Shown here piece by piece: positions 36,101 through 44,420 of a stretch of DNA of 64,000 nt. Origin of the DNA: Desnuesiella massiliensis (lineage in GTDB: Bacteria > Bacillota > Clostridia > Clostridiales > Clostridiaceae); contig NZ_LN879456.1 of NCBI RefSeq assembly GCF_001403615.1, forward strand, positions 1,178,001 through 1,242,000, given 5' to 3'. How positions within the stretch are numbered: the stretch's first letter is position 1; each line of letters begins with the position of its first letter. Position numbers and translations under genes: made by a program. The notes beneath the pieces are model-generated. The model was not told where the DNA came from, did no database searches, and saw nothing but the letters and a program-made list of their open reading frames with translations.

Positions 36101-36246
36101 AAAGCCATCAGCTTGTCCGTTAGAACGTTTGTGGTAATTTGTCTGTGCAAATTACCATAAAATTTGTAGTCCAGAAGCGCCTTATTACGGAATAAAGCAA
36201 TAACACGCTCTTGAGTAATACGTTCGGCTTCGTTAACTTTTGCCAC
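33151..36246 (-). CDS. hsdR: Type I restriction endonuclease subunit R
   Basis: 1031 aa. The N-terminal PD-(D/E)xK nuclease is visible in RRPDLVVYINGIAIAVVELK (about 135-155). Two RecA-like domains follow: Walker A HTQGSGKTLTMVWL (~295), DECH-type box FVDECHRTQ (~405), and motif VI-like AICRVNRLDG (~675). A C-terminal helical region contacts HsdM. HsdR translocates DNA and cuts at collision sites. It overlaps hsdS by 14 bases. All motifs are intact. Confidence 0.95.
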   Translation of the reverse strand: MAKVNEAERITQERVIALFRNKALLDYKFYGNLHRQITTNVLTDKLMAFLLSRGYSESLSKKAVDILVRAAGNLQQGLYKANQDVYSLLKYGAKVKENPGEPEKTVYFIDWEHSYNNEFAIAEEVTIKDKSERRPDLVVYINGIAIAVVELKRSSVSVSAGIRQNLSNQSEHFNKPFFTTIQFAMAGNSGEGLRYGTIETKEKYYLEWKNDTVNTVAQPLDDLSLDILEKCEKLADRLDAQLFSMFQKRRLLDLIHNFIIYDKGIKKICRHNQYFGIKKAQIKLDRRQGGIIWHTQGSGKTLTMVWLSKWILANNSNARVLIVTDRDELDEQMEKVYKGVDEQVYRTSSCADLIERLDKTDKRLICTLIQKFGVRRNAEITDAQAKKSVEKFIKDLKGSLPSNFKAKGDFVVFVDECHRTQSGLLHEAMKEILPSAIFIGFTGTPLLVEDKKTSIEVFSPGYIHSYKYDEAVADGVVLDLRYEARDIEQIITAQEKIDEYFEAKTRGLNDAAKAKLKSKWGNMQKVCSSRKRLEIIAQDIISDFDFKNRLVDGNGNAMLVADSIYSACKYYEIFQSRGFKQCAIVTSFVPLESNLRTEAEGSKEFEQYEIYMKMLDGKKAEDFEVEVKRKFIEEPAQMKLLIVVDKLLTGFDAPPCTYLYIDKSMHDHGLFQAICRVNRLDGEAKDFGYIVDYKQLFGDLASALGKYTAGAFEGYATEDIEGLLKDRLGEAKKYLEETLEELDDLCGGVPAPREEIDYIHYFCGETGVGGIDDESCSRSREKLYKLVNRVVRAYAEVKGDLGKIGYTSAQQIDLDKKVVFYAAIKETICNVSGDFIDLKSYEADMRRLIDTYIRAEESRKIGEFDDFTLLDFVVAQGEKLGGKGKESAAEAIENNIRKKIVEKILINPKYYEKMSAILDELIRARREGVIAYEKMLEQYVELVKKSEEPENNTHYPESVRHSCAMRAFYDNCGEDEALAIALDKAVLESKEEDFRHNEFKERRIKKALYKILNDKDEVERIYNIVVEQGEY

Positions 36247-37486
36247 TTGGTGTGTCCCCCTTTAATCTTATTCTGCCTGTTAAAAGTTCGCTCATCATGC
36301 CTTGCTTGATGTATTTCAGTTTGCTTAGTTTGGCGGTTAGGGTGTCAATCTCTGCATCCATATCGGAGAGAATTTGGGCTATTGCAGTTTGTTCTTCAAT
36401 AGTTTGGGGTAATAGTATTGTTAATTCGTTAATATTCTCTAATGACAGATTCGCTTGTGCTCCTTGAACATTAATTTCAGCTATGTTTCTTATAATCTTC
36501 TCACTTTGTAAAAATCTAAAAACATAATCAACGCAAACATTTTGTTTATCTAAACGAATTATTGCAAGAGCTTGATTTGTATTTGCCGGTAAAATATTTT
36601 TTTCTACTTTTGCACATCTTCCTAATGCACCTGCAATAGAAAATAATATGTCGTTTTCTATCAATATCGAACGTGATAGAGCATTGTTTGTTTCTTCGCT
36701 TATAAATGTACAATATTTATTAACCACTTTACTATTTTCGATGCTTTCTATTTTTACAAAAGCAACACCTGAATTGGTAAAGCCATATCCGAGTGATGTA
36801 GGAGTTGTACCTTTAGTAACTAATACTGCTAAGTCTCGTATTTGTTTTTCAACCCACTCACCGCTAAACCCCGCTAACCTCCGCTTGCCTGTGAGCAGTT
36901 CCTGCATTGTACCTTGCTTTATGGCGCGCTTTTTTGCTATTAGCTTTTCAAGGGAAACAATGTAGCTATCCATGTCCGATAAGGCTTCGGCTATACGGCG
37001 TTGCTCTGTTGTTTCAATAGGTATAAAAAATGTTGTTTTTTTAAATTTTTCCATACCAACAAGATTTTTCATCGCACCACCTTGAGTATCATCAGTAATA
37101 GACTTTTGAATAGGTTCTGAACGAAAATATTGTTGAAACAACTCTGCATCAATTTTCTCTTCATCAACAGTAATTTTTAATAACGCTTGGTTAATAACAC
37201 CTTTTGGAGCGTTGGGAGGTATTCTATAAATGCACCCTATGGTTCCAGAACAACTTACTACGAAATCTCCTTCCGAAATTGAAAAACGTTGGAGTTCTTT
37301 GTATTTTTCATTGGATATATAATAATTGCCTATCTCTGTAGTTTCGTATATCGCATTTCTTTGTTCGTAAACTTTATATCCGCTATCTGTAAATATTTCT
37401 TTTTTTAAAGCACCACCAAACGGCCCTCTGACTAAACCATTATTAGCACAGAGTTCTTCCAATGAAAATTCTTTCCACTCTACCAT
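36233..37486 (-). CDS. hsdS: Type I restriction specificity subunit S
   Basis: 417 aa with two target-recognition domains, each followed by a conserved spacer helix (IAEALSDMDSYIVSLEKLIA with KQGTMQELLTGKRRL, and IAQILSDMDAEIDTLTAKLS with KQGMMSELLTGRIRL). The two halves dictate a bipartite recognition site. Overlaps hsdM by 7 bases and hsdR by 14. No second S gene or inverted TRD copy is seen nearby, so no phase variation by inversion. Confidence 0.95.
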   Translation of the reverse strand: MVEWKEFSLEELCANNGLVRGPFGGALKKEIFTDSGYKVYEQRNAIYETTEIGNYYISNEKYKELQRFSISEGDFVVSCSGTIGCIYRIPPNAPKGVINQALLKITVDEEKIDAELFQQYFRSEPIQKSITDDTQGGAMKNLVGMEKFKKTTFFIPIETTEQRRIAEALSDMDSYIVSLEKLIAKKRAIKQGTMQELLTGKRRLAGFSGEWVEKQIRDLAVLVTKGTTPTSLGYGFTNSGVAFVKIESIENSKVVNKYCTFISEETNNALSRSILIENDILFSIAGALGRCAKVEKNILPANTNQALAIIRLDKQNVCVDYVFRFLQSEKIIRNIAEINVQGAQANLSLENINELTILLPQTIEEQTAIAQILSDMDAEIDTLTAKLSKLKYIKQGMMSELLTGRIRLKGDTPSGKS

Positions 37487-39918
37487 TTAAACCCCATCCT
37501 TCCCAGATGAGCTTTTACCTTCACCTCATAATCTTCCACCTGTTCTTCAAGCTGAGGCAGGGTGTCCTCGTAACGCTCTACCAGTTCAGTAATACGTTCG
37601 GTTATGCGGTGACATACCGCTGTATAAAGTGCAAAAATGCCCTTAACTAATGAACAATACCATTTGCGTTCAAGTAGTAATTCCATACACTTATCATCTG
37701 TCAGTTTTGGGTACTGCTCACGAGTCTTTTTATCAAGTGCAGCCTTTAACTCCTTGAGCAGTTTATTTTTTTCATCAATAAGTGCAACTTTTTCGGAAAT
37801 ATCCAAAAGTATTGCTGTATCATCGTCATCTATGCCTTTTCGTGCTTTGAGTTCCTTTTTCAGTTTATCCTTTGACAAAGCACCTTTATCGGAGAATATC
37901 TCGTTAATAACTGAATCATCCTCTGCATTTTCTATCATTTCATCGAGCTCTGCCTGTGCGGCAGAAATAACCGTTTCGGTGCCATTTATTATCTTTTGTT
38001 CAGTGGAAAAGAACATTTCTATGATAAGGCTTTTAGGCACAAGCTTACCTTCCCAGCCTGTTTCAGTTGTTTTGGTTTCCTCCGTGCCATCCTTTTTCTT
38101 TTTGGTTGTTGTTTTGGTAAACACTTCGATGTCACGAATGGTTTTATAACCATCCTCTACAATCATATAAACATCATCGGACATAACATCATTCCAATAG
38201 GACAAAAGGACTTCATAGGAATCATATTTATCAATAAGTGTAACAGGCTCAAATTCGCTAAGTATTAGCTGTGCTATTTCAGCAATCATAAGTTTGGGTT
38301 TTACTCTGCAATCAATATTGCGAAGTTTACCATCAACACCATTTTTCCAGTTTTCAAAGGCTGTTTCAACTTTATCGGCGTATGCTGAAAAGTCGGCATC
38401 GGAATACACAGTGTCACGGACTGTATCTTTCTCTACAGCAAGGGAATAAAAGCCATCCCGAAGTGGAGTAAATAAAGCACTTTTCAACTTAGGGAAGGTC
38501 TGCCAGTAAGTCGAAAGGCTTTCAATATCAACACTCGGTATGCCGCCTTTTAAGTGACCGTCAATATTTTGCAAATCCTCAGCAGTTCTACCATCTATGT
38601 AGCGTGGAATGTTGAGGTTATAAGCATTTTTGACTTTGATTTCCTCATTAGGTACAAAACGAGCATATTTGGGGTCGCTTGTGATACCCTCATTGAAGGT
38701 AGTGACAATCTTATAAATGTCACGCTCACGCAGACGGTTTTTGTTGCCATCTTTAATAAAATCACGGCTGGCATCTATCATAAAAATACCGTCCCGCTCA
38801 TCTGCGTTTTCTTTGTCGATTATGATAATACAAGCCGGAATGCCTGTTCCATAAAATAAGTTAGCAGGTAAGCCAATAATGCCTTTAATGAATCCCTTAT
38901 CAATTAACGTTGTACGAATTGTAGCCTCTGCATTACCGCGGAACAACACACCGTGTGGCAAAATTACAGCTGCTTTACCGTTTCGCTTGAGTGATTTAAT
39001 AATGTGCATAAGCCATGCAAAGTCACCATTCTTTTGTGGTGGACGGTCACCATAACCATCAAATCGTCCGTACTCTTTAAGCCCATGTGTCCAGTTTTTA
39101 TCGGAAAACGGAGGATTGACAACGGCAAAATCAAATTGACGCAAAACGCTCTCATCTTTTGGGTTTTTATATTGAGGATCGGAAAAGGTACTATATCCGC
39201 CTTTGATTTCTGCGGTTGCATGATTGTGCAAAACAAGATTCATTCGAGCAAGACCGGCAGTTGTTACATCCTTTTCCTGTCCCCATATAGCGACATTAAC
39301 ATGAGCAGCCTCTGCAGCACGAATCAGGAGGGAACCGGAGCCGCAAGCCGGGTCATATAATGTAACGCTATCAGTTGCTTGCTCAATCCCCACGACTTTT
39401 GCAAGTATGCGTGAAACCTCGGCAGGAGTATAAAATTGACCTTTGCTTTTACCGCTTTCTGTGGCAAAATTTCGCATGAGGTATTCATACGCATCGCCGA
39501 TTATATCATCACCATCTGCACGGTTTTTACTGAAGTCCGGCATTTGGTCACGAAAAATACCGAGCAGTTCACTCAGCTTATCAACCATTTCTTTGCCCTT
39601 GCCAAGTTTATCTTCATCATTAAAATGTGCATTATCAATAACACCACGAAGATTGTTTGCCTCTGCAAGTTTGGCAATAATTTTATCCATATCCTCGCCA
39701 ATGTTTTTTGTTCCAATAAGCGCAAGCATATCGTCAAAACTACCGCCTTCCGGCACATCGATATCACCATATGCAACACCTTTAAACTTGTCAGAAACAT
39801 ACTTCACGAACAAGAGTGTTAATATATAATCCTTATACTGGGAGCTGTCCATACCTCCACGAAGGCTGTCGCAACTTGCCCAAAGGCTACTGTATAATTC
39901 GCTTTTTTTAACTGCCAT
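37480..39918 (-). CDS. hsdM: Type I DNA methyltransferase subunit M
   Basis: 812 aa. N-terminal HsdM_N domain, SAM motif YDPACGSGSLLIRAAE (~190) and adenine N6-methylase motif VVNPPFSDKNW (~270). Longer than the usual ~500 aa because of a ~300-residue C-terminal extension with coiled-coil stretches (to PQLEEQVEDYEVKVKAHLGR), as in the large HsdM subgroup. It methylates host DNA with HsdS. Confidence 0.95.
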   Translation of the reverse strand: MAVKKSELYSSLWASCDSLRGGMDSSQYKDYILTLLFVKYVSDKFKGVAYGDIDVPEGGSFDDMLALIGTKNIGEDMDKIIAKLAEANNLRGVIDNAHFNDEDKLGKGKEMVDKLSELLGIFRDQMPDFSKNRADGDDIIGDAYEYLMRNFATESGKSKGQFYTPAEVSRILAKVVGIEQATDSVTLYDPACGSGSLLIRAAEAAHVNVAIWGQEKDVTTAGLARMNLVLHNHATAEIKGGYSTFSDPQYKNPKDESVLRQFDFAVVNPPFSDKNWTHGLKEYGRFDGYGDRPPQKNGDFAWLMHIIKSLKRNGKAAVILPHGVLFRGNAEATIRTTLIDKGFIKGIIGLPANLFYGTGIPACIIIIDKENADERDGIFMIDASRDFIKDGNKNRLRERDIYKIVTTFNEGITSDPKYARFVPNEEIKVKNAYNLNIPRYIDGRTAEDLQNIDGHLKGGIPSVDIESLSTYWQTFPKLKSALFTPLRDGFYSLAVEKDTVRDTVYSDADFSAYADKVETAFENWKNGVDGKLRNIDCRVKPKLMIAEIAQLILSEFEPVTLIDKYDSYEVLLSYWNDVMSDDVYMIVEDGYKTIRDIEVFTKTTTKKKKDGTEETKTTETGWEGKLVPKSLIIEMFFSTEQKIINGTETVISAAQAELDEMIENAEDDSVINEIFSDKGALSKDKLKKELKARKGIDDDDTAILLDISEKVALIDEKNKLLKELKAALDKKTREQYPKLTDDKCMELLLERKWYCSLVKGIFALYTAVCHRITERITELVERYEDTLPQLEEQVEDYEVKVKAHLGRMGFKW

Positions 39919-39947
39919 AATGTTTTCTCCTTAGATCTTCAATTTGT

Positions 39948-40157
39948 TTATCCCCTAATCTTGCCTTTTCTGACCCATTCATCAACCTCAGAGATTTTGA
40001 ACTTATATCTCTTGCCCGCACGGTAAAACGGTAGCTTACCCTCTTTGACCCATGCCCGAACGGTATCTTCGCTCAGACTGAGGTGTACGGCAATATCTTC
40101 AAGGTTTACCCACTTTTCAGGGATAGTATTATTATCATCATTCTGTACATTTTGCAT
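39948..40157 (-). CDS. Excisionase-family HTH protein
   Basis: 69 aa with a MerR-like/HTH_17 winged helix: VNLEDIAVHLSLSEDTVRAW and PFYRAGKRYKFKISEVDEWV. Such small HTH proteins act as excisionases or as transcription factors. It sits 29 bases before hsdM and 43 bases after the STAND gene, so it is probably a regulator of the R-M operon rather than an excisionase; the serine recombinase is kilobases away on another unit. Confidence 0.85.
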   Translation of the reverse strand: MQNVQNDDNNTIPEKWVNLEDIAVHLSLSEDTVRAWVKEGKLPFYRAGKRYKFKISEVDEWVRKGKIRG

Positions 40158-40200
40158 TATTGATCCCTCCGCTTGATTTTGTTGTCAATACAATCATATT

Positions 40201-42822
40201 CTATTGATTTTTGAGATTACTTTCACATTCTGTTATCTTTGCGCGTAGAATTTCTGCATTTTGTGATATACCACATTTAACTGCTAGTTTATATGCTTCT
40301 TTTGCTTGTTCAAAAAACTTGAATTCACCCCAAATATCACCGTAGTTAATGAATGCTTGTTCCACCATTCCAGGATTTATGTCTATTGAGTTAACAAGAA
40401 CATTTTTTACTTCTTTATATAATTTCATTGCTGTTTCATAACGTTCTAGAATCAAGTTGACTCTTAATCTCCTGTGTTTTTCTTGAATTAATGTGAAGCT
40501 TCCTGCACTGGAAACTGTGTCATTTTCTCCACCGCCGTATAAATGCAATGCCAAGTCGCAAGCCTTGAAGTAACATTCATCTGCTTCCTCGTACTTTTTA
40601 TCAAGCGTTAAAAATTGTGCAAAAAAACTATAAAATTGAAATTGAAGAATTACAAAGTCTATAGTTATTCTATTATGTTTTTCTTTGTATTGATTTTTTT
40701 CTAGTTCATCTTTGTATTGTAATAAGGTATAGATGTTTAGCAGTATCGGTCTAGCCTGGGGTAATGATAAGGCAATTCTATAATCGTCATACACTAAATC
40801 AGTCATGTTGCACCGAGCTTGCAGAACTTCAAACACACATAACAAATAGGTGTGTTCGGTGATCCCGTTCCTTATTACTTCTTGTAAGAGGCTGTGCATG
40901 TTGAGCGTTTTATCCATTCTTTCGGAAATGAGAGAGAATTTCTTTAATTCCATAACAGCCTTATTGAGTGCGATTTCATTTGTTAGAATCCCAATCAAAT
41001 CTGTAGGAAACTTGCTCTTTTCAATATACTTCCTGAAAATTTCGCTTATGTTAACCTCAACACCTGTGACTTTTCCATCCTTTCCTATTTGTTCGATAAA
41101 TTCATCTGGTTTCTCTATTTCACTTTTTAACTTGTTAGCGTGCTCTACCAACCAGCTAAGTTCTATACTATCTGCAGACATATATGCGAAACAATGTAAT
41201 GATTGCTTTGCTTGATTGCTTAAATTTTCTAAAGTTATATTCCAAACAGTTTTTACATTCCAATTATAATTATCTACATTATCATCGTTCTCGAAAACCT
41301 CAAGATTATATTTGTCAATTAAATTAAAGTAGTATTTAAAATCAACGTCTAAAGCACAAATATATGCTGCGGCCTGTTCTAAAGCTAACGGAAAACAAAA
41401 TAAGCGCTTAGCGACTCTCTTTGCGTTCTCTCTATCATTAATACCTGTACGTTTAATAAGAAACTCTGTTGCGTCTTCTTCATTTAAATTTTTAAGTTCA
41501 AATGCTAAGTTGTATGTATTATTCCTTTTAGTTAAGCGAGTAGTCATAATTATATGTCCTTCACCAATTTTTGGTATTATCTGTTCAATAGGAAATGCTT
41601 CGCTAACATCATCTAAAATCAAAAGCCAATTTTTATTAGACTGAAACCATTGGGTAAACTGAGAAGTAGGAAAACCGTTATCTGTATTTCCTACACCTGC
41701 TAAAAAAATTTCACAAGACCGTGTTGCCGCACCTATATTGGTGCAGGAAACCCAGCAAACGGTGTCGTATTCATTTAAATTTCCATAAGCATATTTTAAT
41801 GCGAGCTGCGTTTTACCGATTCCGCCTAAGCCAAAAATGTTTATTATTGACCTTTTATTCCGGTTGTTAATAAACACTCTTCGTATAGATTCTATATATT
41901 TAAGCTGACCCACAAAATTTTCGTTTTCAAGGAATGGCAAACATACATTTTTAATTAGTGATTTTCTTACTTGAGTATTATTGTTGCCGTACTGGTTAAA
42001 AACGGTAAGGTGGTTGTCGACCTGTCCCTTCGATTTTGAGGAATTATCCTCGGTAGATTGTTCTATATACGGTTTGCCACATTCAGCGAACGACTGGTGT
42101 CCAACTGCAATTTCTTGTTCCGTATCATCTGTTCTTGTTTCAAGTATTGTTATTTTGATGGGTTGTGTATTGTTTTCACCAATGCGACTGATAAAACGCC
42201 ACTGTTGACCTTTTGTATCCGGTTTTTCATGCCACTGCTCAAATGTATTCCTACCAACAGTGTTATCAGTTCTATTCATCACAATAAAATGCCATACACC
42301 TAATAGAAATGATTGTAAGGAAATATCAGTCAAGCTGCATATAACGGCTTTTTTTATAGGCTGTCCATCGCCACTGTAGAAGAATACATACTTATCTGTA
42401 ATGCTTTCATCTGTTTTAATTAGTTCGAGTAGAGCCTTAACAAGTCGCTCACACTTCATCTCATTTCCGGTATCTATGAATCTTATCACAAACTCCCTCA
42501 TAGCAGCCAGAGCCTCTGGATATTTGGTTTTAATCCTCACATCAAATGCCGATTTGAAACTTGTTTCATTAAACGGCAAATAGGTGCTATTGGAAATATT
42601 ACACGATTTATATGTCGAAGTGTTCTGCGCAAATGTAGATGCTGCCGGTTCCATGAACTGCGGTTGTGCCACACGTATAAGCCCTAATAGCACATCACCG
42701 TCCGATAGTCCGTCACTTCCCCCGCTACATCGGTCACGAGCCTTTAGACGTTGCTTTTTCGCTTGCAGCATCAGTGTGTAAAAAGTGCCGCCACAGAGAC
42801 GTGGATAATTGCAATTTCCCAC
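40201..42822 (-). CDS. NB-ARC/TPR STAND NTPase with novel N-terminal domain
   Basis: 873 aa. Residues ~1-230 form a domain starting YPRLCGGTFYTLMLQAKKQR and containing SFLLGVWHFIVMNR; no annotated family is recognised. After a linker (VFNQYGNNNTQ) comes NB-ARC: Walker A IFGLGGIGKTQLALKYAY (~330), Walker B WLLILDDV (~400), sensor IIMTTR and GLPL-like FPLALEQAAAYI (~475). The last ~150 residues are TPR-like helices (EEADECYFKACDLALHLYGG, FFEQAKEAYKLAVKCG). Bacterial STAND NTPases of this kind act as phage sensors that oligomerise and trigger an effector. Start GTG with AAGGAGG. First gene of the type I R-M operon. Confidence 0.85.
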   Translation of the reverse strand: MGNCNYPRLCGGTFYTLMLQAKKQRLKARDRCSGGSDGLSDGDVLLGLIRVAQPQFMEPAASTFAQNTSTYKSCNISNSTYLPFNETSFKSAFDVRIKTKYPEALAAMREFVIRFIDTGNEMKCERLVKALLELIKTDESITDKYVFFYSGDGQPIKKAVICSLTDISLQSFLLGVWHFIVMNRTDNTVGRNTFEQWHEKPDTKGQQWRFISRIGENNTQPIKITILETRTDDTEQEIAVGHQSFAECGKPYIEQSTEDNSSKSKGQVDNHLTVFNQYGNNNTQVRKSLIKNVCLPFLENENFVGQLKYIESIRRVFINNRNKRSIINIFGLGGIGKTQLALKYAYGNLNEYDTVCWVSCTNIGAATRSCEIFLAGVGNTDNGFPTSQFTQWFQSNKNWLLILDDVSEAFPIEQIIPKIGEGHIIMTTRLTKRNNTYNLAFELKNLNEEDATEFLIKRTGINDRENAKRVAKRLFCFPLALEQAAAYICALDVDFKYYFNLIDKYNLEVFENDDNVDNYNWNVKTVWNITLENLSNQAKQSLHCFAYMSADSIELSWLVEHANKLKSEIEKPDEFIEQIGKDGKVTGVEVNISEIFRKYIEKSKFPTDLIGILTNEIALNKAVMELKKFSLISERMDKTLNMHSLLQEVIRNGITEHTYLLCVFEVLQARCNMTDLVYDDYRIALSLPQARPILLNIYTLLQYKDELEKNQYKEKHNRITIDFVILQFQFYSFFAQFLTLDKKYEEADECYFKACDLALHLYGGGENDTVSSAGSFTLIQEKHRRLRVNLILERYETAMKLYKEVKNVLVNSIDINPGMVEQAFINYGDIWGEFKFFEQAKEAYKLAVKCGISQNAEILRAKITECESNLKNQ

Positions 42823-42984
42823 TGCTTTTCCTCCTTAGACTAACTTTATAAAAAAATAACCTTACAAACCCAATAAACGTTTTACTACAAACCCAACAAA
42901 CTACAAGATAACCTTAGAGATCAATCTGTGAAGGTTTTTTTAATGTCACAAATAACGACATTTCATATCAATTCATACTAATTC

Positions 42985-43012
42985 ATTTTAACACAGGCTC
43001 AAAAATAGTCAA
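42985..43012 (-). promoter_or_regulatory. Probable promoter of the STAND/type I R-M operon
   Basis: Minus strand TTGACT (plus 43007-43012), 16-bp spacer, TAAAAT (42985-42990). TTGACT is repeated 15 bp upstream, which may be a regulator site. The ~160-nt leader contains two copies of TTGGGTTTGTA. The rest of 42823-43389 holds only a decayed coding stretch (AWAEYIDKEREKRYVISNTK, plus strand). Confidence 0.5.
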
Positions 43013-43389
43013 TCTGTAGGGGTAGTCAATATGATAATATCTCGAAATTGATCGTCAGAAAACCTATGTTACAAGGGAAGTCTAGCTTTCCTATAAATGT
43101 CCAGCCTGGGCAGAGTACATAGACAAAGAACGGGAAAAGCGTTATGTCATCAGCAACACTAAATGGTCCGGAATGACCTTAAACTAACAAAAATATATCA
43201 AGCCTGAAGGTGCGCAGTTAGGCAGGATACATCATATTGCTTTCAATCTGCTGTCCAAGCGACAGTAGTCTGAAAGCAGTCTGAAGTACCCTTTCCTTCC
43301 TGCGCCCTTTATAGGTGCATGGTCTGGGGCTACTTCTCTCAAAAGGCTATCCTGCCGCACTGCCTCACTTCGGGAGAAAGAGGCAAACT

Positions 43390-44025
43390 ATGAAAAAAGA
43401 TGTAAACCAGCAGTCAATCACTGCAAACCAGAGCACCGATAACCAAAACACAGAAAAATTAATCTCCATGGAAACCACCGATGAAGCGGTTCGTGATTTA
43501 GGTATTGACCGCAAAAAGATCATCCACAAAAGACGTGGAAATGAAATAGTCACTCTTGCTATGATGCCTGTGGACAACCTAGAGCAATACAGCGAATATA
43601 TGCGTCCAATCTGGGCAGAGGAAAAACGCAAAGAACGTAACAGCCGTTGTCTTATCAGCGACGGTAAAGGTAAGGTTATCCGTTGCACAAATGATTGTTC
43701 TCAGTGTGAACACTACCTTAATTTTGGTAAACGCAACGGCTCAGTAGTATCACTCGACCGCTTATATGAAGAAGCCAATGTAGAACCTGAGAATCCATCT
43801 TCTATGGATGAAACTGCAATTTACACTGTAATTCTTGAAGAGCTTCTTAAGATGCTCGGAGAAATCAAACCCAAATACTCTAGCATCTTTGAACTCCTTT
43901 ACCAAGGATACAACAGCCGTGAAATTGCCGAAACTTTGGACATACCTAATTCAACTGTTAAAGATGACATCAGGAGGTTACGTAAAATTGTTCAAGAATG
44001 TGACCTCATCAAAGGAATTTTCTAA
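43390..44025 (+). CDS. Sigma-70-like protein of conjugative elements
   Basis: About 211 aa. The C-terminal region 4-like HTH is LLYQGYNSREIAETLDIPNS with TVKDDIRRLRKI. A central Cys cluster (CLISDGKGKVIRC and CSQCEHY) suggests a zinc site. Proteins of this layout occur on Tn916- or CTn-type elements of Firmicutes and regulate element genes. Start 43390 follows AGAGG; the upstream part of the frame is not coding-like. A strong terminator follows. Confidence 0.7.
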   Translation: MKKDVNQQSITANQSTDNQNTEKLISMETTDEAVRDLGIDRKKIIHKRRGNEIVTLAMMPVDNLEQYSEYMRPIWAEEKRKERNSRCLISDGKGKVIRCTNDCSQCEHYLNFGKRNGSVVSLDRLYEEANVEPENPSSMDETAIYTVILEELLKMLGEIKPKYSSIFELLYQGYNSREIAETLDIPNSTVKDDIRRLRKIVQECDLIKGIF

Positions 44026-44038
44026 AATCCACTTCTCT

Positions 44039-44080
44039 CTATAAAACAAGCCAGGCTCATTTGCCTGGCTTGTTTTATAG
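44039..44080 (+). terminator. Strong intrinsic terminator
   Basis: Perfect 18-bp stem CTATAAAACAAGCCAGGC / GCCTGGCTTGTTTTATAG with a six-base loop. Confidence 0.85.
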
Positions 44081-44420
44081 AAGACATATATTCAAAGTTA
44101 ATTGAAAATGCTTGAAATCAAGTTTTCAGGCAAAATGAGTGGGCTCCATCTCTGATAGCTATTGTATCAAAGTTGGAGTCCTTATTTGATGTAGAAGGAG
44201 ATGTTAATCCTATTTTATCCATCCCACCTACTCACTCTCTCACATCTATCCTGTCTACACAACCTACTAATATCTATCTCAACTACTCAACCTCACAAAT
44301 ATTCTTCAAATCGGTAAGTTGCCAATAAATACAAAAATAAAGATTCCCGAAACTAGAAAGCTTTGTTAAAAAATCATCAGCACTACTTCCAATCTCAGAA
44401 ACCCTTTATTTATCAGTGTT
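44081..44420 (+). other. Probable junction between two mobile islands
   Basis: No intact gene. One plus-strand frame is open from about 44110 to 44330 (EWAPSLIAIVSKLESLFDVE, then a Ser/Thr/Pro-rich stretch) and looks like a truncated 3' end. The serine recombinase 3' end faces this stretch, which is where the attachment site of its element would be expected. No direct repeat can be checked because the other end lies outside the window. Confidence 0.35.

Noticed and set aside
36233..37486. Phase-variable hsdS by inversion
   Set aside because: No second S gene, inverted TRD copy or adjacent recombinase was found.
37637..38149. 170-codon plus-strand frame rich in Ser and Phe
   Set aside because: Antisense shadow of the hsdM C-terminal coiled coil.
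39436..39829. Two overlapping 128-codon frames on the plus strand
   Set aside because: They lie inside hsdM, which has all its motifs on the other strand; they have no ribosome sites and no family character.
39948..40157. Excisionase for the large serine recombinase
   Set aside because: It is embedded in the R-M operon of the other island and more likely regulates it.
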